A DNA stretch of 64,000 nt, from the NCBI RefSeq assembly GCF_024323335.1, contig NC_066582.1, positions 89,524,944 through 89,588,943 on the forward strand, given 5' to 3'. The DNA is from Lathyrus oleraceus. Lineage: Eukaryota; Streptophyta; Magnoliopsida; Fabales; Fabaceae. Below are positions 1 to 12,803 of this stretch, piece by piece (position 1 is the first letter of the stretch; each line of letters opens with the position of its first letter). The notes below the pieces were generated by a model. The model was given only the letters and a program-made list of their open reading frames with translations, had not been told where the DNA came from and searched no databases. A program made the translations under genes and the position numbers.

Positions 1-715
1 AAAGGCAAAGCAGAGATTCCAAAAATAAATCGTTATTCTTAACCTTATACAAGGTATTCAAGAACATGACATCAACAGGGTTATCATATTAACCTTGCCT
101 TATCAAAGGCATGAACATATGTATCAAAATACAAGAATGCATACAGATCACTCAATAGACCTCAAAAAAATCATACAACAACAACACAACAAAACCAAAT
201 TTACACAATCCTTATTGGAGGTTAAGGACTCATCTACCCTACCCCTCATGCATAAGTCCTTTTTATTAAAATTTAATGCAAACTTCTATGATATGTGCTC
301 TTCTATGCCCTGGCCTTCTTCCCCCTCTTGCCTCTTTTCACTTTTTTTCTATGTAGTCTCAAACTCCACTTCTAATTCTCTTTTTACTCTAAAAATTTAA
401 TCTCTTAATTAGGATTTTCCTACCTTGCCCTTAATTTTCTCTCTAATCCCCACCTTGCCCCTAATATCTCTACAACTTCTATTTTCTTTCTATTCTATTT
501 ATTTATTTCAATAATATAATAAAATTATTATTTTAATTAATAAAATAATTCTAATTATTCTCTCTTCCTTGAATTACTCTCCACACCCGACCATAAGATC
601 ATACACCCTCACTCTCACCCATATTTACTTAATTATCCATACCTAATAATTAAATAAATATATAAGATTATAATTAAATTAAAATAAAATAATTTACTAA
701 AAATGGGGTGTTACA
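1..715 (+). mobile_element. End of an LTR, truncated by the window start (probable gypsy/chromovirus type)
   Basis: AT-rich, non-coding sequence that ends at 705-715 in GGGGTGTTACA, the terminus I associate with many Ty3/gypsy chromovirus LTRs. No primer binding site follows, so if this is an LTR it is a right-hand (3') copy of an element lying off the left edge. The five bases after it (TATAG) would be its target duplication. The assignment rests on the terminal motif and base composition only, because the other end is not in the window. The short open frame at 95-400 shows no recognisable protein and I do not call it. Confidence 0.35.
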
Positions 716-1055
716 TATAGCCTACACGATTCAAATTTCAGAAAAAATTAGATTGAATTTTTGCCTCCAAGCAAATCAAATTAGTGCATTAATGGAGAGC
801 GTGCAAGATCTTCAATATCATCATTACCTAATTTATTATGGAAAAAATCAATATATTAGATGATCTCTTTTGTAAAGATTTGCTTCTCATATTTTTAGGA
901 TTGAATCTTCAATGACTTTGTGGAGTTTTTGCATGTCCAAACTTCCAAAAGGAGCATTATAAAAAGGTAACTCTATTCCATTATTTTTTATCTCGTTTTT
1001 TTATCTTCTTTTTTTCATGTGTGAGAAACCACTTTATTATTGTATCATGATCATC
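716..1055. other. Non-coding AT-rich spacer
   Basis: Nothing recognisable. It may be the 5' leader of the decayed ORF that follows, since a pyrimidine-rich tract (about 975-1020) lies just before that ORF's first ATG. Confidence 0.3.
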
Positions 1056-1874
1056 ATGGCACCTAGAAAGCTAATATCTGTCTCTCCTACTCCTTTCACC
1101 GATGATTTCTCATCTCAACAACAAGAAGGAAGATTCTTTCAATAGTTTACAAAAAGAACCATATTTAGAATTTCCTCCATGGACGCTGGAATCTTTTAAG
1201 AATGTGAATTCTTCAAGATTTTTGAGGATGTGAATTAACAACTGCAACCCTCAAAGGAAAGTGTACTCGTCCTTAGCTATGGTGTTCTTCTGAAATCTCT
1301 GCTTCACTAATGGAATCATATAGTATAAAGTAAAAAAAAAGAAAGATATATATACCTTTGGATGATTTTTCTAACATTTTGGATCTTCCCTGTGATAGAC
1401 CTCTCCTCAAGCCTGATGAACATGGTGACAACTCCAACTACAAAACTATTATCTCCTTGTTTATGATAAACCCAAAATATTTGAAACTCTCTCCATTCAC
1501 TATAGCCTATGTGCGCTGAGATATTCTCCTGATTCATTTATGGTAAATTATATACTCTTTCTAGGAAAAAGAAACTTCAATCGCTTAGCTAGGTCTGATG
1601 TTGCAACTATATTGATGCTTGCTTACAAAATTGAAAAAAACTGAGCCTATGAAGTGATCCATTACATGTTGGGGAGAAAAATGAATGAATATGCTTACCG
1701 TATGATGACTTGGTCATAAATATTTTGGAAAAAACTAGTTTCAACCTTGAAGTACAAGATTACGTGGAAGATGTAACAAAAATTAAAGAAACAACAGTAG
1801 GAATGGTGAGGTATGAGAACATTGATGGGAAAACAATTCAAAAAACCTCCAAAGTAAAGAAAAGGAGAGTGTAA
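1056..1874 (+). pseudogene. Decayed ORF of unknown function whose 3' end is part of the tandem unit
   Basis: Starting from the ATG at 1056, short protein-like segments can be followed in shifting frames (MAPRKLISVSPTPF, then about 1580 LARSDVATILMLAYKIEKN, then LPYDDLVINILEKTSF from 1695), ending at TAA 1872-1874 after a lysine/arginine-rich tail (KKRRV). Several stops and at least two frameshifts break it. The last 40 codons (from 1752) recur at 3887 and 34554, so the 2.13 kb unit carries this ORF tail. I do not recognise the family. A non-autonomous retroelement ORF is plausible because LTR-like sequence follows it. It is certainly non-functional here. Confidence 0.4.
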
Positions 1875-2956
1875 AAACAATAATAATAAACACCCATGGA
1901 TCTATAAGATTTGAACTATAACATTCCCGAAATGCCCTCTACTTAAGACTCACTTAAGGACATAATTAAGAGGTTAAAATAGACAAATGAGAAGATTAAT
2001 ATCATGGATTTTCACTTTGCACATATTTATGACATCTACATCTTGGTATGTTCACTTGTGATGACAAGGACAATGAAGAATAACCTCACCTATGTGTCTC
2101 TTAGATTTTAAGGTGTGTTTAAATTTCCATTTTTCCTTAATTTTTATTAATTTTTGCTACTTTCTAAAATTTGAATTCGAACTTTTAAATAATGAAGTAA
2201 TACTTTCCCTTTAAAGAAAAATATGTTTTACTATGTTAACTATGTGCTTGCCTATTTACCTTTTGTATAACATCTTTACCCTCGTTTTTTATTATGACAA
2301 AGGAGGATAAGTATACTCTTAGGCGGAGTAGAGTATACTCTATACTCATGAGAGAAGGAGTTTAATTACTCCAAATTTTATCTAAATATTTTCTTCTTTT
2401 ACTAACTTCCTGAGAGATGTGCTATCATTATAAAAAAGGGGGGATATAGAATTTTTTTCTTAAGGTGGATAGCAACATATAAGTCAACAAGCAACTACTT
2501 AGTCTTGATGATGGATGGTCTTAATAACAACTGCTTGGTTTTGATGATGAAAATACTTAAAATAATAATAACACTCGAATTTGTTTTGATAATGACAACA
2601 CCTTAAGTCAAGAAAATACTAAATTTAGCTCAAATGGTCAAATATGCACAAGGTGGTTGTTAAAGTTGGTTGTTTAAAGTTAACACTTTAGTCCAACGAC
2701 TCTCAAGTGAAGACTTAGGGTTTATGATCACTTATGATTATAAACATCTCAAATGATGGCGAATAATACAAATATGTCTTAAGCCTCATATAAAAGACGC
2801 ATGAATATTGTGTGAATTTATGTCAATGATAATTCCAAGGCTTGAAGCTCTAGAGTGTGAATAAGATGAAGTGTGGCTGCTCGCTTGATCGTGACTATCT
2901 AAGTGATCTATAATTTAAAGACACAAAGGTGTTTCCATAAGGATGATGGTGAAATA

Positions 2957-2988
2957 CCCCCCCCCCCCCACACACACACACACACACT
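2957..2988. repeat. C13 homopolymer followed by a (CA)n microsatellite
   Basis: Thirteen C residues (2957-2969) run directly into about nine CA repeats. The equivalent sites in unit 2 (about 33641-33658) and unit 3 (about 60806-60828) have only a few C and shorter CA tracts, so the expansion is specific to this copy. Confidence 0.85.
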
Positions 2989-3319
2989 TAAAACACATAG
3001 AATGCTCTCATTTTTTTAACTAAAACAAACAGAAAATGATTTTGGAGCCTTGTCAGTTGAGCACGGTATTGTGTGCTTGATTAGGGAAACATTTTCAAAT
3101 TATCTAATCAATTATATTATAGCCTATTTGATTAGATGAAGCCTAATTGAGTTTATAAATGATTATGACAATCATTTATGATTGGCAACATCTCTCCAAC
3201 TAAACCTTCCCATTTGGGAAACTATAGTCTATTATTGCAAGTATCTAATTGATTAGCTAATCGATTAAGTCATTTAAAAATCCCATGAATTGTTTCTAAA
3301 AATACACCATTTCTTGGAC

Positions 3320-3327
3320 TATAAATA
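3320..3327 (+). promoter_or_regulatory. TATA box in tandem unit 1
   Basis: TATAAATA preceded by a conserved ATTTCTTGG context; the same box lies at 33989-33996 and 61162-61169 in the other units. Position within LTR-like sequence and the pyrimidine-rich leader after it suggest an LTR-type Pol II promoter. No transcript data are available. Confidence 0.5.
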
Positions 3328-3886
3328 AATAGTCTCTCTATCATTTGAAATCATCCATAAAACGTGAAAAACATCACTTTTCATCTCTCTGTAAATCATT
3401 TCCATTTTCCTCACATATTTTAGCCATAATGCTTTGAGAACATTCTTGAGTTTAGTGAGGATTTGTTCTAGGCAAGGTCTTAATTGTAAATTTAACAAGA
3501 GTAAATTTTTTTCTTGAGAAAATCATTCTTCCTTAGGAAATGATTATTTTGGTTGGGAGTTTTAAACCATTGTAAAAGCTCTTTGGTTGTCTTTAGGGAA
3601 TTATAATAAGTCTATGTTTGGTCTGTGAGCTCCTCCATTGAAGAAAAACTCTCTTTTAGGTACGTGAAAAAAACTAGTTAAAACCTCTATGTGATTGATA
3701 TCATCCTGGTGTAAAATCTCATTCGGTTCTGAGTTCAGCCTATGTAAAATCCCACTTGGTTCGGTTTATGGTCAGCACGTGTAAAACCTCGATTCTATTT
3801 GAAGGATAGTCAACTAAAAAATCCATTTTGGTTTGAAATCATCATGTGCAAAATCTCTGTTTGCCATAGAGACTAACCACTCTAAG

Positions 3887-4022
3887 GTACAAAATTACGT
3901 GGAAGATGTAACAAAAATTAAAGAAACAACAGTAGGAATGATGAGGTATGAGAACATTGATGGGAAAATAATTCAAAAAACCTCCAAAGGAAAGAAAATG
4001 AGAGTGTAAAAACAATAATTTT
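3887..4022 (+). repeat. Tandem unit 2, left fragment (split by G1)
   Basis: Matches the first 136 bp of unit 1 (ORF tail up to the AACAATAAT stretch) and stops where the G1 LTR begins (TGTAGCCG). The unit resumes near 32577 beyond G1, which places G1 inside this copy. Confidence 0.8.
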
Positions 4023-7000
4023 TGTAGCCGTAAAGTCATGACCGTTAAGCTATGGATAAACTTAACGTCAATAAAACCAGAGTCGCCACCGCACTTTTAT
4101 TGTTTCCAAGGGAAAAGGTAAAATTACGAACAAAACCCAAAGATAAGAAGTTTTCAAATCAAAACTAATAAAATGCCAGAGATTATAGGTTAGGGGGTTG
4201 GTTACACAGAGGGAACCTTCGAAGGTGTTAGCACCCAAAGTTTTCTAGGTACTCGTTGGGAACCTTTTTTGTGCGCATATGTGTTTTTGTATAAAATGAT
4301 GTTTGAAATAAACAGAGTGGAGAGATGAGGAAATATTTTATTAATTATATTTTTGTGTTTGACAAGACCTTCGGACTTGTGCCTACATACCAACATAAAA
4401 ATGAGGGATCAAAACCTCGTAGTTCGTGGTTACAATTTCAAAGTGAGTGAGTTGCTTTTAATAAAAGTTTAAGTTTAACAAGGGCCAAAAAGGCCTAAAA
4501 AGGCTTGAATGAGTGTCAGTTCTTTTTGTCTTTTTTTGAAATTTTAAGTCAAGTATGGTTAATTTCATTTACAAGTTTGATTAAGAAAAAGAAGTTTAAA
4601 AATGCAATGGCATAATGCCAAAGTTTCTAATTTGCAATCAAGTATAGGTTTAGAAATCACAAACAAAGAAGAGTTTTTAAAAGGAGGGAGAGATTTGAAA
4701 TTTAAGAAGTGGGGAGGAGATGAAGAGACTAATCCTAAGCAAAAATTTAAAAGTTAAGAGTTGAAAAGATCTGACCAATGAGATGCAATCCATTAGATAA
4801 GAATGTCATATAGAAACCCAAATTTCCCTTGGACTTTAGAATCAAGCAATATCAATACACAAACAGCAAGATGAAGAATAAGGCATCAAATAAAGATATC
4901 CACATCCAAGCTTAGCAACTCCATGATCTTCTTCATAATCTCCCATGTATCACATGAACTCAGAGATAGGTATTAGACACAGGTTCAAAGTAACAGCTTC
5001 ATTAAAATCATGTTGCAGATGAACTCAAATGGGATTTCAATACTTGCTTCAGATGAAAGTTCACTTCACAAGCACTTGGTTTCATGAAAGTTGGCATTGT
5101 ACAAGTTCTTTTGCACAGGGATTGTTGCCTACTTCTAAGTCCAATGTCTTAGATCAAATCCAACAGTCCAGACAAATGTCTTTTAGGGTTTTTGTTCTTA
5201 TTATGCACATTAAAGTAAAAGGACCACAAACACAAACAAGTATATATAATCACAATATATTCACAAAGTATGGCTCAAGTGAGGAAAGTGAAAATGGAAT
5301 TAAAATAAACAAGTTAAATGGTAAGAATAATGGCAAATGAATAAAGACTTGAATTTAAAGTTCATAAAAGTAAATGGCTTGAAATTAAATGTTAGTTGTT
5401 AGTTGATTAGAAGTTAGTATTGTTTTTTCTTTTCAATTGTTTAAGCCATTCTTTGGAGAACACTCAACCCACTATTCACAAGCATGGATCCTTGAACCAA
5501 GACATCTTCCAAAGGAAGGAAAAAAGGCCAAGTTTCCATACAATACCATGAAAGAGGGGAGACTTACAATCTCACTTACTAGAATGTTTTGCCTTTTGTG
5601 TCACAATTTAGCGCTATCTTAAGCAATCGTAATTGGACTTATGTAGAAGCCATAACTATTTGAGATCGGGCAATAGAAATTTTAGTGTTAATACATGTTA
5701 GAGATATGGTATTATAAACCATACTCCTAAAACATACCACACTATAAAGAAAATGCAAAGGGGGTGGACCTAATCTCATCCATACTTATGTTGATTTTGC
5801 AATCAACTAGCCTTAGGCTATAGAGATATCATAGGTCCATGAAATGAATGAGAAGAGAATGGGATTGAGATGAAGAGGGAGGGGAAATGGAATCAACATA
5901 AACTGGTCAAAGGAGGACTTTTATCAAATTAAAATCATTCATCCATTTTGGAAGATGAAATGTACATTTCATCAATCCCCTAAGTCCAATGATTTTAAAT
6001 CAACAAAGTCAAATCAACCTTGACCAAGACCCAACAACAAAAGTCAAACTCAACAAGTCAATACAAATAGCTCCACACAAATTATTTTGCAATTAAACAA
6101 TTAAAATCAATTAAAAAATGCATTAAATTAAATTATGGTTGGTCAAAATCCTAAAACCTCATCAAAACACCAAAGAAATGGCCATGAGATTTATCATAGG
6201 TCAAACAAGGTCAAAGGACCTTGGAGAAAAAATTTCATCATTTTTGGAAACTTAAAAGTATTTTTAAACAATTAAAAATATGCACAAAAATAATTAAATC
6301 ATGAAAAATATTAGTACTGGCCCAAAAATGATTTTAGTTCAGAAAGTGAAAGAGGAATTTATTTAAATTTTTTTGGTGAAAGTCTCATATTTTTTGGATT
6401 AATATGAATTAATGAAAATAAGTCAAATAAAATAAAAATCAGAAAATGCTAAAAAAACGTTGACCACTTGATCTCCCTCATTAATTGAGGTGGAAGATCA
6501 AGTGGATCTCAGCGCGCGTTCCACAATGGACATGAGTCAATGCGCTGCAGGGATGGTAATTAAAACCAACACGTGAGATTAAAACATTTGAAAAGGATCC
6601 TATGGTCTGAGACATGACAACGCATCGCCGGAGCTACAACTCCGGTCTTCTTCTCCAGTGGACCTCACCGGACTGGTCCACCTCCAACCATCACCAAAAT
6701 AAAAAATGAGGACATGAATTTAAAGTAAAAATGCCCAGGAGCTTGAATCTGGCCTCAATTTCATCTAACTCCAAGTATATTGAAAGATGCAGGGTCTTGA
6801 ATTTTGAGGTTCATGATCTGAGTTGCTTCGATTTAACCTCAAAGCAACTCAATCTTCATGCCTATATTAGTAGGACTTCAGACAACCAAACATCAAAAAG
6901 AATTATGGAGAATTGAGTGAGAATCGAAGAAATGAAAAATGAGAAAAATCACCTCCACTGCAGGTTCATATGGCCACGATCTTGCTTCCAACTTCACTTA

Positions 7001-8429
7001 GCCTTGCTCGTGATGCTTGATAGAGTAGAATTGAATCAAGAAGGAATCAGGCCTCTTGGAGATTTGAATCTCAAAATAGTGGAGATTCAAACTCGATTTC
7101 CAATGGAAATCCTCAAGGTTATCCTTTGGAAGAAAGGGTGTAGGTCTGGGGATTCAAAGCTGGCGCGCAAGTGTCCTTAATTCTGAGTGCAAGGGTCTTT
7201 ATTTATAGCCAAAGCACTATTATTTGCACACTTGTTTCCAATTTTCAAAAATAGCAACTTCACTTTGCATGGATGCATGGTGTGTGGTAGTCCCATGTAA
7301 TCATTCAATCAGGTCTAAAATCATGTACAAACATTGTTGCAATCATGTTAGCAAGTCATGCATTTGTGTATGGAAGATGCAAGTTCAATTATGCCAAATG
7401 GTCATCCAAGTTTAAGCCATGCGCAAGTCACTCATACTTTGTCCAAATGGGAAGAACTTTGACTTTTTGGAAAGGTTAGATCAAGAGGAACAACTTTCAT
7501 GTTGAACACTTTTTAATTTGAAGCTTGGATCATGATGGATTTTGAGGTGGAAGTTTGGAAAATCAAACATATCAAAACAATTTCTAAGTGTCAAGCCATA
7601 TGTTCACTTCTTCCATCTTGGATAACTTTTTACATGAGCTTCAAATGAGAAAAGTTCCTTCTTAAAAGTTGTATCTCTCTCAAAGGCCTTCAAAATAGTC
7701 ACTAATTTGACCTTATTTGGATTTAGCATGAAGGAGTTATGCATTTTAGAAGTTGAGGAAAATCACTAGTTCAATGGCATTGGTCCAAAATGACCTATAA
7801 TGTCTCCTCATATCACATGCATTTAAGTTGAATTTTCTCTTCCTCCAAACATAAACATTGCAGTAGACATATTGAATTTGATCATGCAACTTGAATGGAT
7901 TTCATCTTATAAAAATTGAGCAAGTTATGGCCTAGGGAAGTTGACCTCCAAATTATGGTTTAGACAAAATGACCTATAATCTTTCAACAGAAAAAATGAC
8001 TTTCCAAGAAAAACTAGATCTCGACCTCAACATGAAAGTTGTTTGGAATGTCCTTTAGAGTAACTTTTCTATTGTAATTAATTTCATATGATATAACCTG
8101 TAGGATATAGGGTCTAGGGAACCCCAATTTTGATCAGATGAATTCCTCTGGTCAACCACCATGAACCAACTTGCTAGCTTTCTATTCTCTTGACTTATGG
8201 GACTTAGGGAGGATCATATATGCATAAGATATTGAAATGTGAATTATCCCTAGAAATATTTGATCAATTGTTGAAGAAGCTTGTTGAAGAAGCTTGTTGA
8301 AGAAGTTACTCAAGATACCTAGATGAATTAGGGTTTCCAAGGCAAACCAATTCCGAACTCTTGATGATTTCTTTATCAAAATAACATGTGAAGATCATGG
8401 GGATCCATATGTGATGATTAGAGCCATAG
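4023..8429 (-). mobile_element. G1 3' LTR, main part
   Basis: About 4.4 kb of the 3' LTR. Its U5 end (TGTAGCCG read on the plus strand, i.e. CGGCTACA) is at 4023. It aligns along its length with 28051-32285, apart from a stretch near 7095-7290 that the other copy has lost. It is interrupted at 8429 by the copia element and resumes at 15539. Open frames inside (for example 5029-5340, 6917-7180) do not stay open in the other copy and are not genes. Confidence 0.9.
7200..7207 (-). promoter_or_regulatory. TATA box of the G1 LTR (kept only in the 3' LTR)
   Basis: TATAAATA on the minus strand, about 180 bp inside the segment that is missing from the 5' LTR (compare about 31115-31165). It is the likely U3/R promoter element of this LTR family. 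Because the 5' copy has lost it, only this downstream LTR keeps a promoter. Confidence 0.5.
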
Positions 8430-8892
8430 TGTTGGTTCTAACTGTTGGCAGCAATTTTGGTAAAACAAAGAGTGTTCACAAGATGTTGTATGTGATGTCT
8501 TAACATAAGATATCTATGTACCTGCTGGAGTTTAAATGGAAAACATAATTATGTAGGATTGTTTCAGGATGTCATACACGATGTCATGACATCTGATATT
8601 ATGTACCTCCTGGAAATTATAAAAGGAATTATGCAGGATTGCTTGAAGATGTCAGACCCTATATCATGACATCCTGTACACAGAACATTTAGGGTGAATG
8701 TTATGTGTTATGTGATTGCGCATTTAATGGAATTCTATGTATGATTGAAGATCTGATTTGCAGGCGCATTCAATCATTGATTTCAACCTGATTTACTTAT
8801 TTTCCAAAGAGATCTAATCAGCTGTTATGAGAAGATTTAATTGGAAAATAGGTTTAGGGTTTTCAAGATGTCCAAGCCCAGCTGAATGCTTC

Positions 8893-8900
8893 TATAAATA
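8893..8900 (+). promoter_or_regulatory. TATA box of the copia 5' LTR
   Basis: TATAAATA with the context GCTTCTATAAATAGGACATG; the same context recurs in the 3' LTR at 14872-14879. It lies about 460 bp into the LTR, a usual place for the U3/R promoter. Inferred from sequence only. Confidence 0.55.
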
Positions 8901-9072
8901 GGACATGGAAAACCTGAATTGATACACAACCAATACTGAGCGAAATACTGAGAGAGAGTAAGGGTTTGTGTCTTGTTTAGTCGTGAGACTTGTAAGCCAT
9001 TCAAGTCATCCATGGATGATTGAATTGGTCTGATTTGTGGTTGTAATTTGTCACTCTAAGCTTGTAAGCAAG

Positions 9073-9189
9073 AGTGTGTGTCTACTTGATCAAAGCTGTG
9101 AAGCAAGATCAAGTGTGTGTCTACTTGATCAAAGATGTTAAGCAAGATCAAGTGTGTGTCTACTTGATTGAAATTGAGAAGTAAAATCA
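9073..9189 (+). repeat. Three 39-bp tandem repeats in the copia LTR leader
   Basis: The start AGTGTGTGTCTAC recurs at 9073, 9112 and 9151, and a partial start follows at 9190 (exact 39-bp spacing). Each unit holds a small inverted pair, CTTGATC and GATCAAG, that can form a stem. The same array is present in the 3' LTR at about 15053-15169. Confidence 0.85.
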
Positions 9190-9556
9190 AGTGTGTGTTA
9201 TTGAAAAGTGTCTTCTTTTCACAAGGAATTGTTGTTTATAATTACAAGTGTGATTGAGGGGGAGTGAGTGGGTTCTCATATCTAAGAGTGCTTAGGTAGA
9301 AATTGCACGGGTAGAGATTAGGTGAGAAAGACTGTAACTTGTTAAAATGTACGGAGAGTCTTTGAACTGCTTATATTTAGTGAATTTCCTTCCTGGCTTG
9401 GTAGCCCCCAGACGTAGGTGAGTTGCACCGAACTGGGTTAACATTTGCTTGTGTCGTTTACATTACCATTCTTTATCTTTATCCTGTTTGTTTTACTCAG
9501 ATATTAGTGTCGTGACATTACCTTTGACATCTCATATTTGATACCAGAATTTCAAT

Positions 9557-9567
9557 TGGTATCAGAG
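9557..9567 (+). other. Primer binding site of the copia element
   Basis: TGGTATCAGAG two bases after the 5' LTR end, the usual plant copia PBS complementary to the 3' end of initiator tRNA-Met. Confidence 0.85.
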
Positions 9568-9621
9568 TAGGCATCCTGCTCTGGTTCTGGGTGAGATCTA
9601 GGGACAACACTTTTTGGTACA

Positions 9622-10931
9622 ATGGAGAGAGATGGAGGATCTATTCACAGGCCACCAATTTTGGACGGATCTAACTATGACTACTGGAAACCTCGAATGG
9701 TAGCTTTCCTAAAAACTCTTGATAATAAGGCTTGGAAGGTTGTGTTAACAGGCTGGGAACATCCAATGATTACTAAGGAAGGAGAAGCCACTGCTGATAA
9801 GAAGCCTGAAGAACAATGGTCCAAGGTGGAGGATGACCTAGCCCTTGGAAATTCTAAAGCATTGAATGCCATCTTCAATGGAGTAGACAAGAATATCTTC
9901 ATATTAGTAAACAATTGTGAAGTGGCTAAATATGCTTGGGACATTCTCAAAACCACTCATGAAGGCACCTCTAGAGTGAAAATGTCTAGACTGCAGCTGC
10001 TCACCACCAAGTTTGAAAACTTAAGGATGAAAGAAGATGAAAATATTCATGAATTTCACATGAGTATCCTTGAAATTGCCAATGCCTCTGGAGCTTTGGG
10101 AGAGAAGATGTCAGATGAAAAGTTAGTAAGGAAAATACTCAGATCACTCCCTAAGAGATTCGCTATGAAAGTAACAGGCATAGAAGAATCTCAAGACATC
10201 TCAAATATGAGAGTTGATGAGCTAATTGGATCCCTCCAAACATTTGAGATGGGAATATGTGATGGATCTGAAAAGAAAGCCAAGAGCATAGCCTTCATGT
10301 CAAACACTGAAGAGGAAGATGAGGAAGGTGGTCGAGATATTGATGAAGATCTGGAAAATGAGGTAGCAATGCTGGGAAGACAGTTCAACAGACTTATGAA
10401 AAAGATAAATGTGAGATCTAAGGCCAATGTCAAGAACATCGCATCTGACATCAGTAAATCCAACAGTTTTGGTAGAAGAACAAGATCTGAGAAAAGCCCA
10501 AAGAAGTTCAGTGTTATGAGTGTAATGGGTATCGTCATATTAAAACTGAATGTGGGACCTACCTCAAGAAACAAAAGAGGAGTCTTGCTGCCTCTTGGTC
10601 TGATGAAAGTGAAACAGAAGAAGCTACAAATCATGTGACTGCATTGACAGGAAGATGGGGTTCTGATGAAGAGTCAAGTGATGATAAAGTAACCTTTGAA
10701 GAGCTGGCCACTAACTACAAAGAGTTGTGCCACAAAAGTGCAGGAGTGTGCAGACAAGTTGAAAGCCAGAAGAAAGTGATAGCTCAGCTGGAAAATGAAA
10801 AGGGAGAATATGTGGAAACCATCTCCAAGTTGAAGAATGAAGTTGTACTCTTGAATTCCAAACTAGATGAGATGACCAAGTATGTAAGAATGCTTAAGAA
10901 TGGATCTGACATCTTAGACAAGATTCTTTAG
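9622..10931 (+). pseudogene. gag: Copia gag (capsid/nucleocapsid), frameshifted
   Basis: Gag forms the virus-like particle of the element. The start is the first ATG after the PBS, and residues 10-20 (PPILDGSNYDY) match the Sirevirus gag N-terminus. The first frame runs 338 codons to 10638, but a one-base shift near 10500 moves the true frame: the zinc knuckle CX2CX4HX4C (CYECNGYRHIKTEC) is coded at 10512-10553 in the next frame, followed by a helical, coiled-coil-like acidic tail to TAG 10929-10931. After that stop the frame continues into a second knuckle (about 11109-11150) whose second Cys is replaced by Trp. The tail and the second knuckle could belong to gag or to the gag-PR linker. Confidence 0.8.
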
Positions 10932-12803
10932 ACTGGTCAAATAACAGGAGACAAATCTGGCATTGGATTCAATGAATCTAAGGCTGAGTGCAGTTACACT
11001 GGTTGCAAACCAAAATCCAAACCTAAGTGCAGCCATGTTAAAAGCAAACCTGAGATGTCACAACATCAGAAGGGAAGACAGCACAAAGGGAAACACCAAA
11101 GATGAAGATGCCATTACTGGTGGAAATTTGGTCACCTGAAGCCCTTCTGCTATAATCTGTATGGTTATCCTAGCCCTGTTCATCATCATACTCACTATCA
11201 ACCCCGACCCAAACAACACAGGCCTGCCAACAAGAAGCAATGGGTTCCTAAGACAAATGTTACAAGTTTAATAGCTCACACTTCCTTCAGAGTTTCAGCC
11301 AAAGAAGATTGGTATTTTGACAGTGGTTGTTCCAGACACATGACTGGAAACAAAAGCTTGCTAACTAACCTTCACCCCCATGCCATGAGTTATGTTACCT
11401 TTGGTGATGGAGAAAAGGGTGAAATCAAGGGAATTAGTAAGCTAGATTTCCCTGGAGTTCCCGACCTTGACAATGTCCTACTTGTTAAGGGATTAAATGC
11501 AAATCTAATAAGCATCGGTCAACTGTGTGATCAAGGTCTGAATGTAAACTTCACTAGAACTGAATGTCTGATTACTAACAAGGAAAATGAAGTGATCATG
11601 AAAGGAGTTAGGTCCAAAGACAACTGCTACATGTGGAGTTCTCAAGAAACTGGTTACTCTTCAATGTGTACCTTAGCCAAAGAGGAAGAAGTGAAGATAT
11701 GGCATCAAAGATTGGGCCACCTGCATCTTAAAGGTATGAAGAGGATCATATCTGTTGAAGTTGTTAGAGGAATTCCCAACTTAAAGATTGATGAAGGAAA
11801 AATCTATGGAGAATGTCAGATTGGAAAACAGACAAGGATGTCACACCAGAAGCTCAGACATGACACCACTACCAATGTTTTGGAACTCCTTCATATGGAC
11901 TTGATGGGACCCATGCAAGTAGAAAGCCTTGGTGGGAAGAAGTATGCATATGTGGTGGTGGATGATTTCTCCAGATACACCTGGATCAATTTTATAAGAG
12001 AAAAGGAAAGTCCTGTTATCAAAATTAGAAGTGATCATGGGAAGGAATTTGAGAACAACAAATTTGTTGAATTTTTCTCTTCAAAAGGAATTCATCATGT
12101 GTTCTCATCACCCATTACTCCCCAGCAAAATGGTGTGGTGGAAAGAAAAAATAGAACTCTTCAAGAATCAGCCAGAGTTATGATTCATGCTAAGAAATTG
12201 CTCTACCATTTTTGGGCTGAAGCCATGAACACAGCATGCTATGTTCACAACAGAGTGACATTGAAGAAAGGAACTCCTACAACCCTATATGAAGTCTGGA
12301 AAGGAAAAAGACCTACAGTCAAATACTTCCATGTATTTGGTAGTAAATGTTATATCTTGACTGATCGTGAACAAAGAAGGAAGTTGGATCCCAAAAGTGA
12401 TGAGGGAATATTTCTGGGCTACTCAACAAATAGCAGAGCTTACAGGGTCTTTAATTCCATAACTAATGTATTAATGGAATCTATTAATGTTGTGGTTGAT
12501 GACCAACAGACTGATGTCACAGACGATGTTGAGACATCTCTAAATGATTCCCCAGCTGACTTCTCAGAAAAAAAAGAGGAAAGTGAACCTCCTCAAGCTG
12601 AACTTGAAGATGACAAAATCAACAAGGGACCCTCCATTAGAGTTCAAAAGGATCATCCCAAAGATCTCATTATAGGAGATCCAAATAAAGGGGTCACCAC
12701 TAGAGCAAGGGAAGTGATCTCACATGGCTACTTTGTGTCAAAGATTGAACCTAGGAATGTCAAGGAAGCCTTGACTGATGAGTTTTGGATCAATGCCATG
12801 TAG
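10932..12803 (+). pseudogene. pol: Copia protease and integrase region, defective
   Basis: Same frame as the gag zinc knuckle. A TGA at 11103-11105 precedes the protease active-site region WYFDSGCSRHMTG (11310 on, DSG catalytic triad). The integrase zinc domain has HQRLGH, but its Cys pair reads YGEC, so the first Cys has become Tyr. The catalytic core keeps D (11898), D (12033) and E (12141) with the usual 35 residues between the last two. Only 44 residues separate the first two, fewer than copia integrases normally have, which points to an in-frame deletion after FIREKE (about 12003). The frame ends at TAG 12801-12803 just before RT. Confidence 0.8.

Larger units (their letters stand above)
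1752..3886 (+). repeat. Tandem unit 1 of 3 (2.13 kb), the only uninterrupted copy
   Basis: The segment begins at GTACAAGATTACG (1752) and the same sequence restarts at 3887, giving a period of 2135 bp. Contents in order: ORF tail, a degraded copy of a 71-codon ORF (1896-2108), a PPT-like purine tract (about 2299), a G6 run (2438-2443), then LTR-like sequence with a TATA box (3320-3327) and a leader. The left boundary reads GAA-GTA-CAAG, the internal junction AAG-GTA-CAA, and the right edge of unit 3 AAG-GTA-TGTCC. The duplication therefore joined at a 3-bp GTA microhomology. Probable origin: the 3' end of an LTR retroelement. Confidence 0.8.
8430..9554 (+). mobile_element. Copia 5' LTR
   Basis: 1125 bp, from TGTTGGTTCTAA to ATACCAGAATTTCA. 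It contains TGTCATGACA-type palindromes (about 8577-8592, a degenerate one near 8665), a TATA box (8893-8900) and three 39-bp tandem repeats (9073-9189). It matches the 3' LTR at 14401-15533 closely, with scattered substitutions and one short insertion in the 3' copy (about 14601-14609). Confidence 0.9.

Noticed and set aside
3320..3327. TATA boxes of the tandem units as promoters of a host gene
   Set aside because: They lie in LTR-like sequence repeated three times, with no downstream host ORF.
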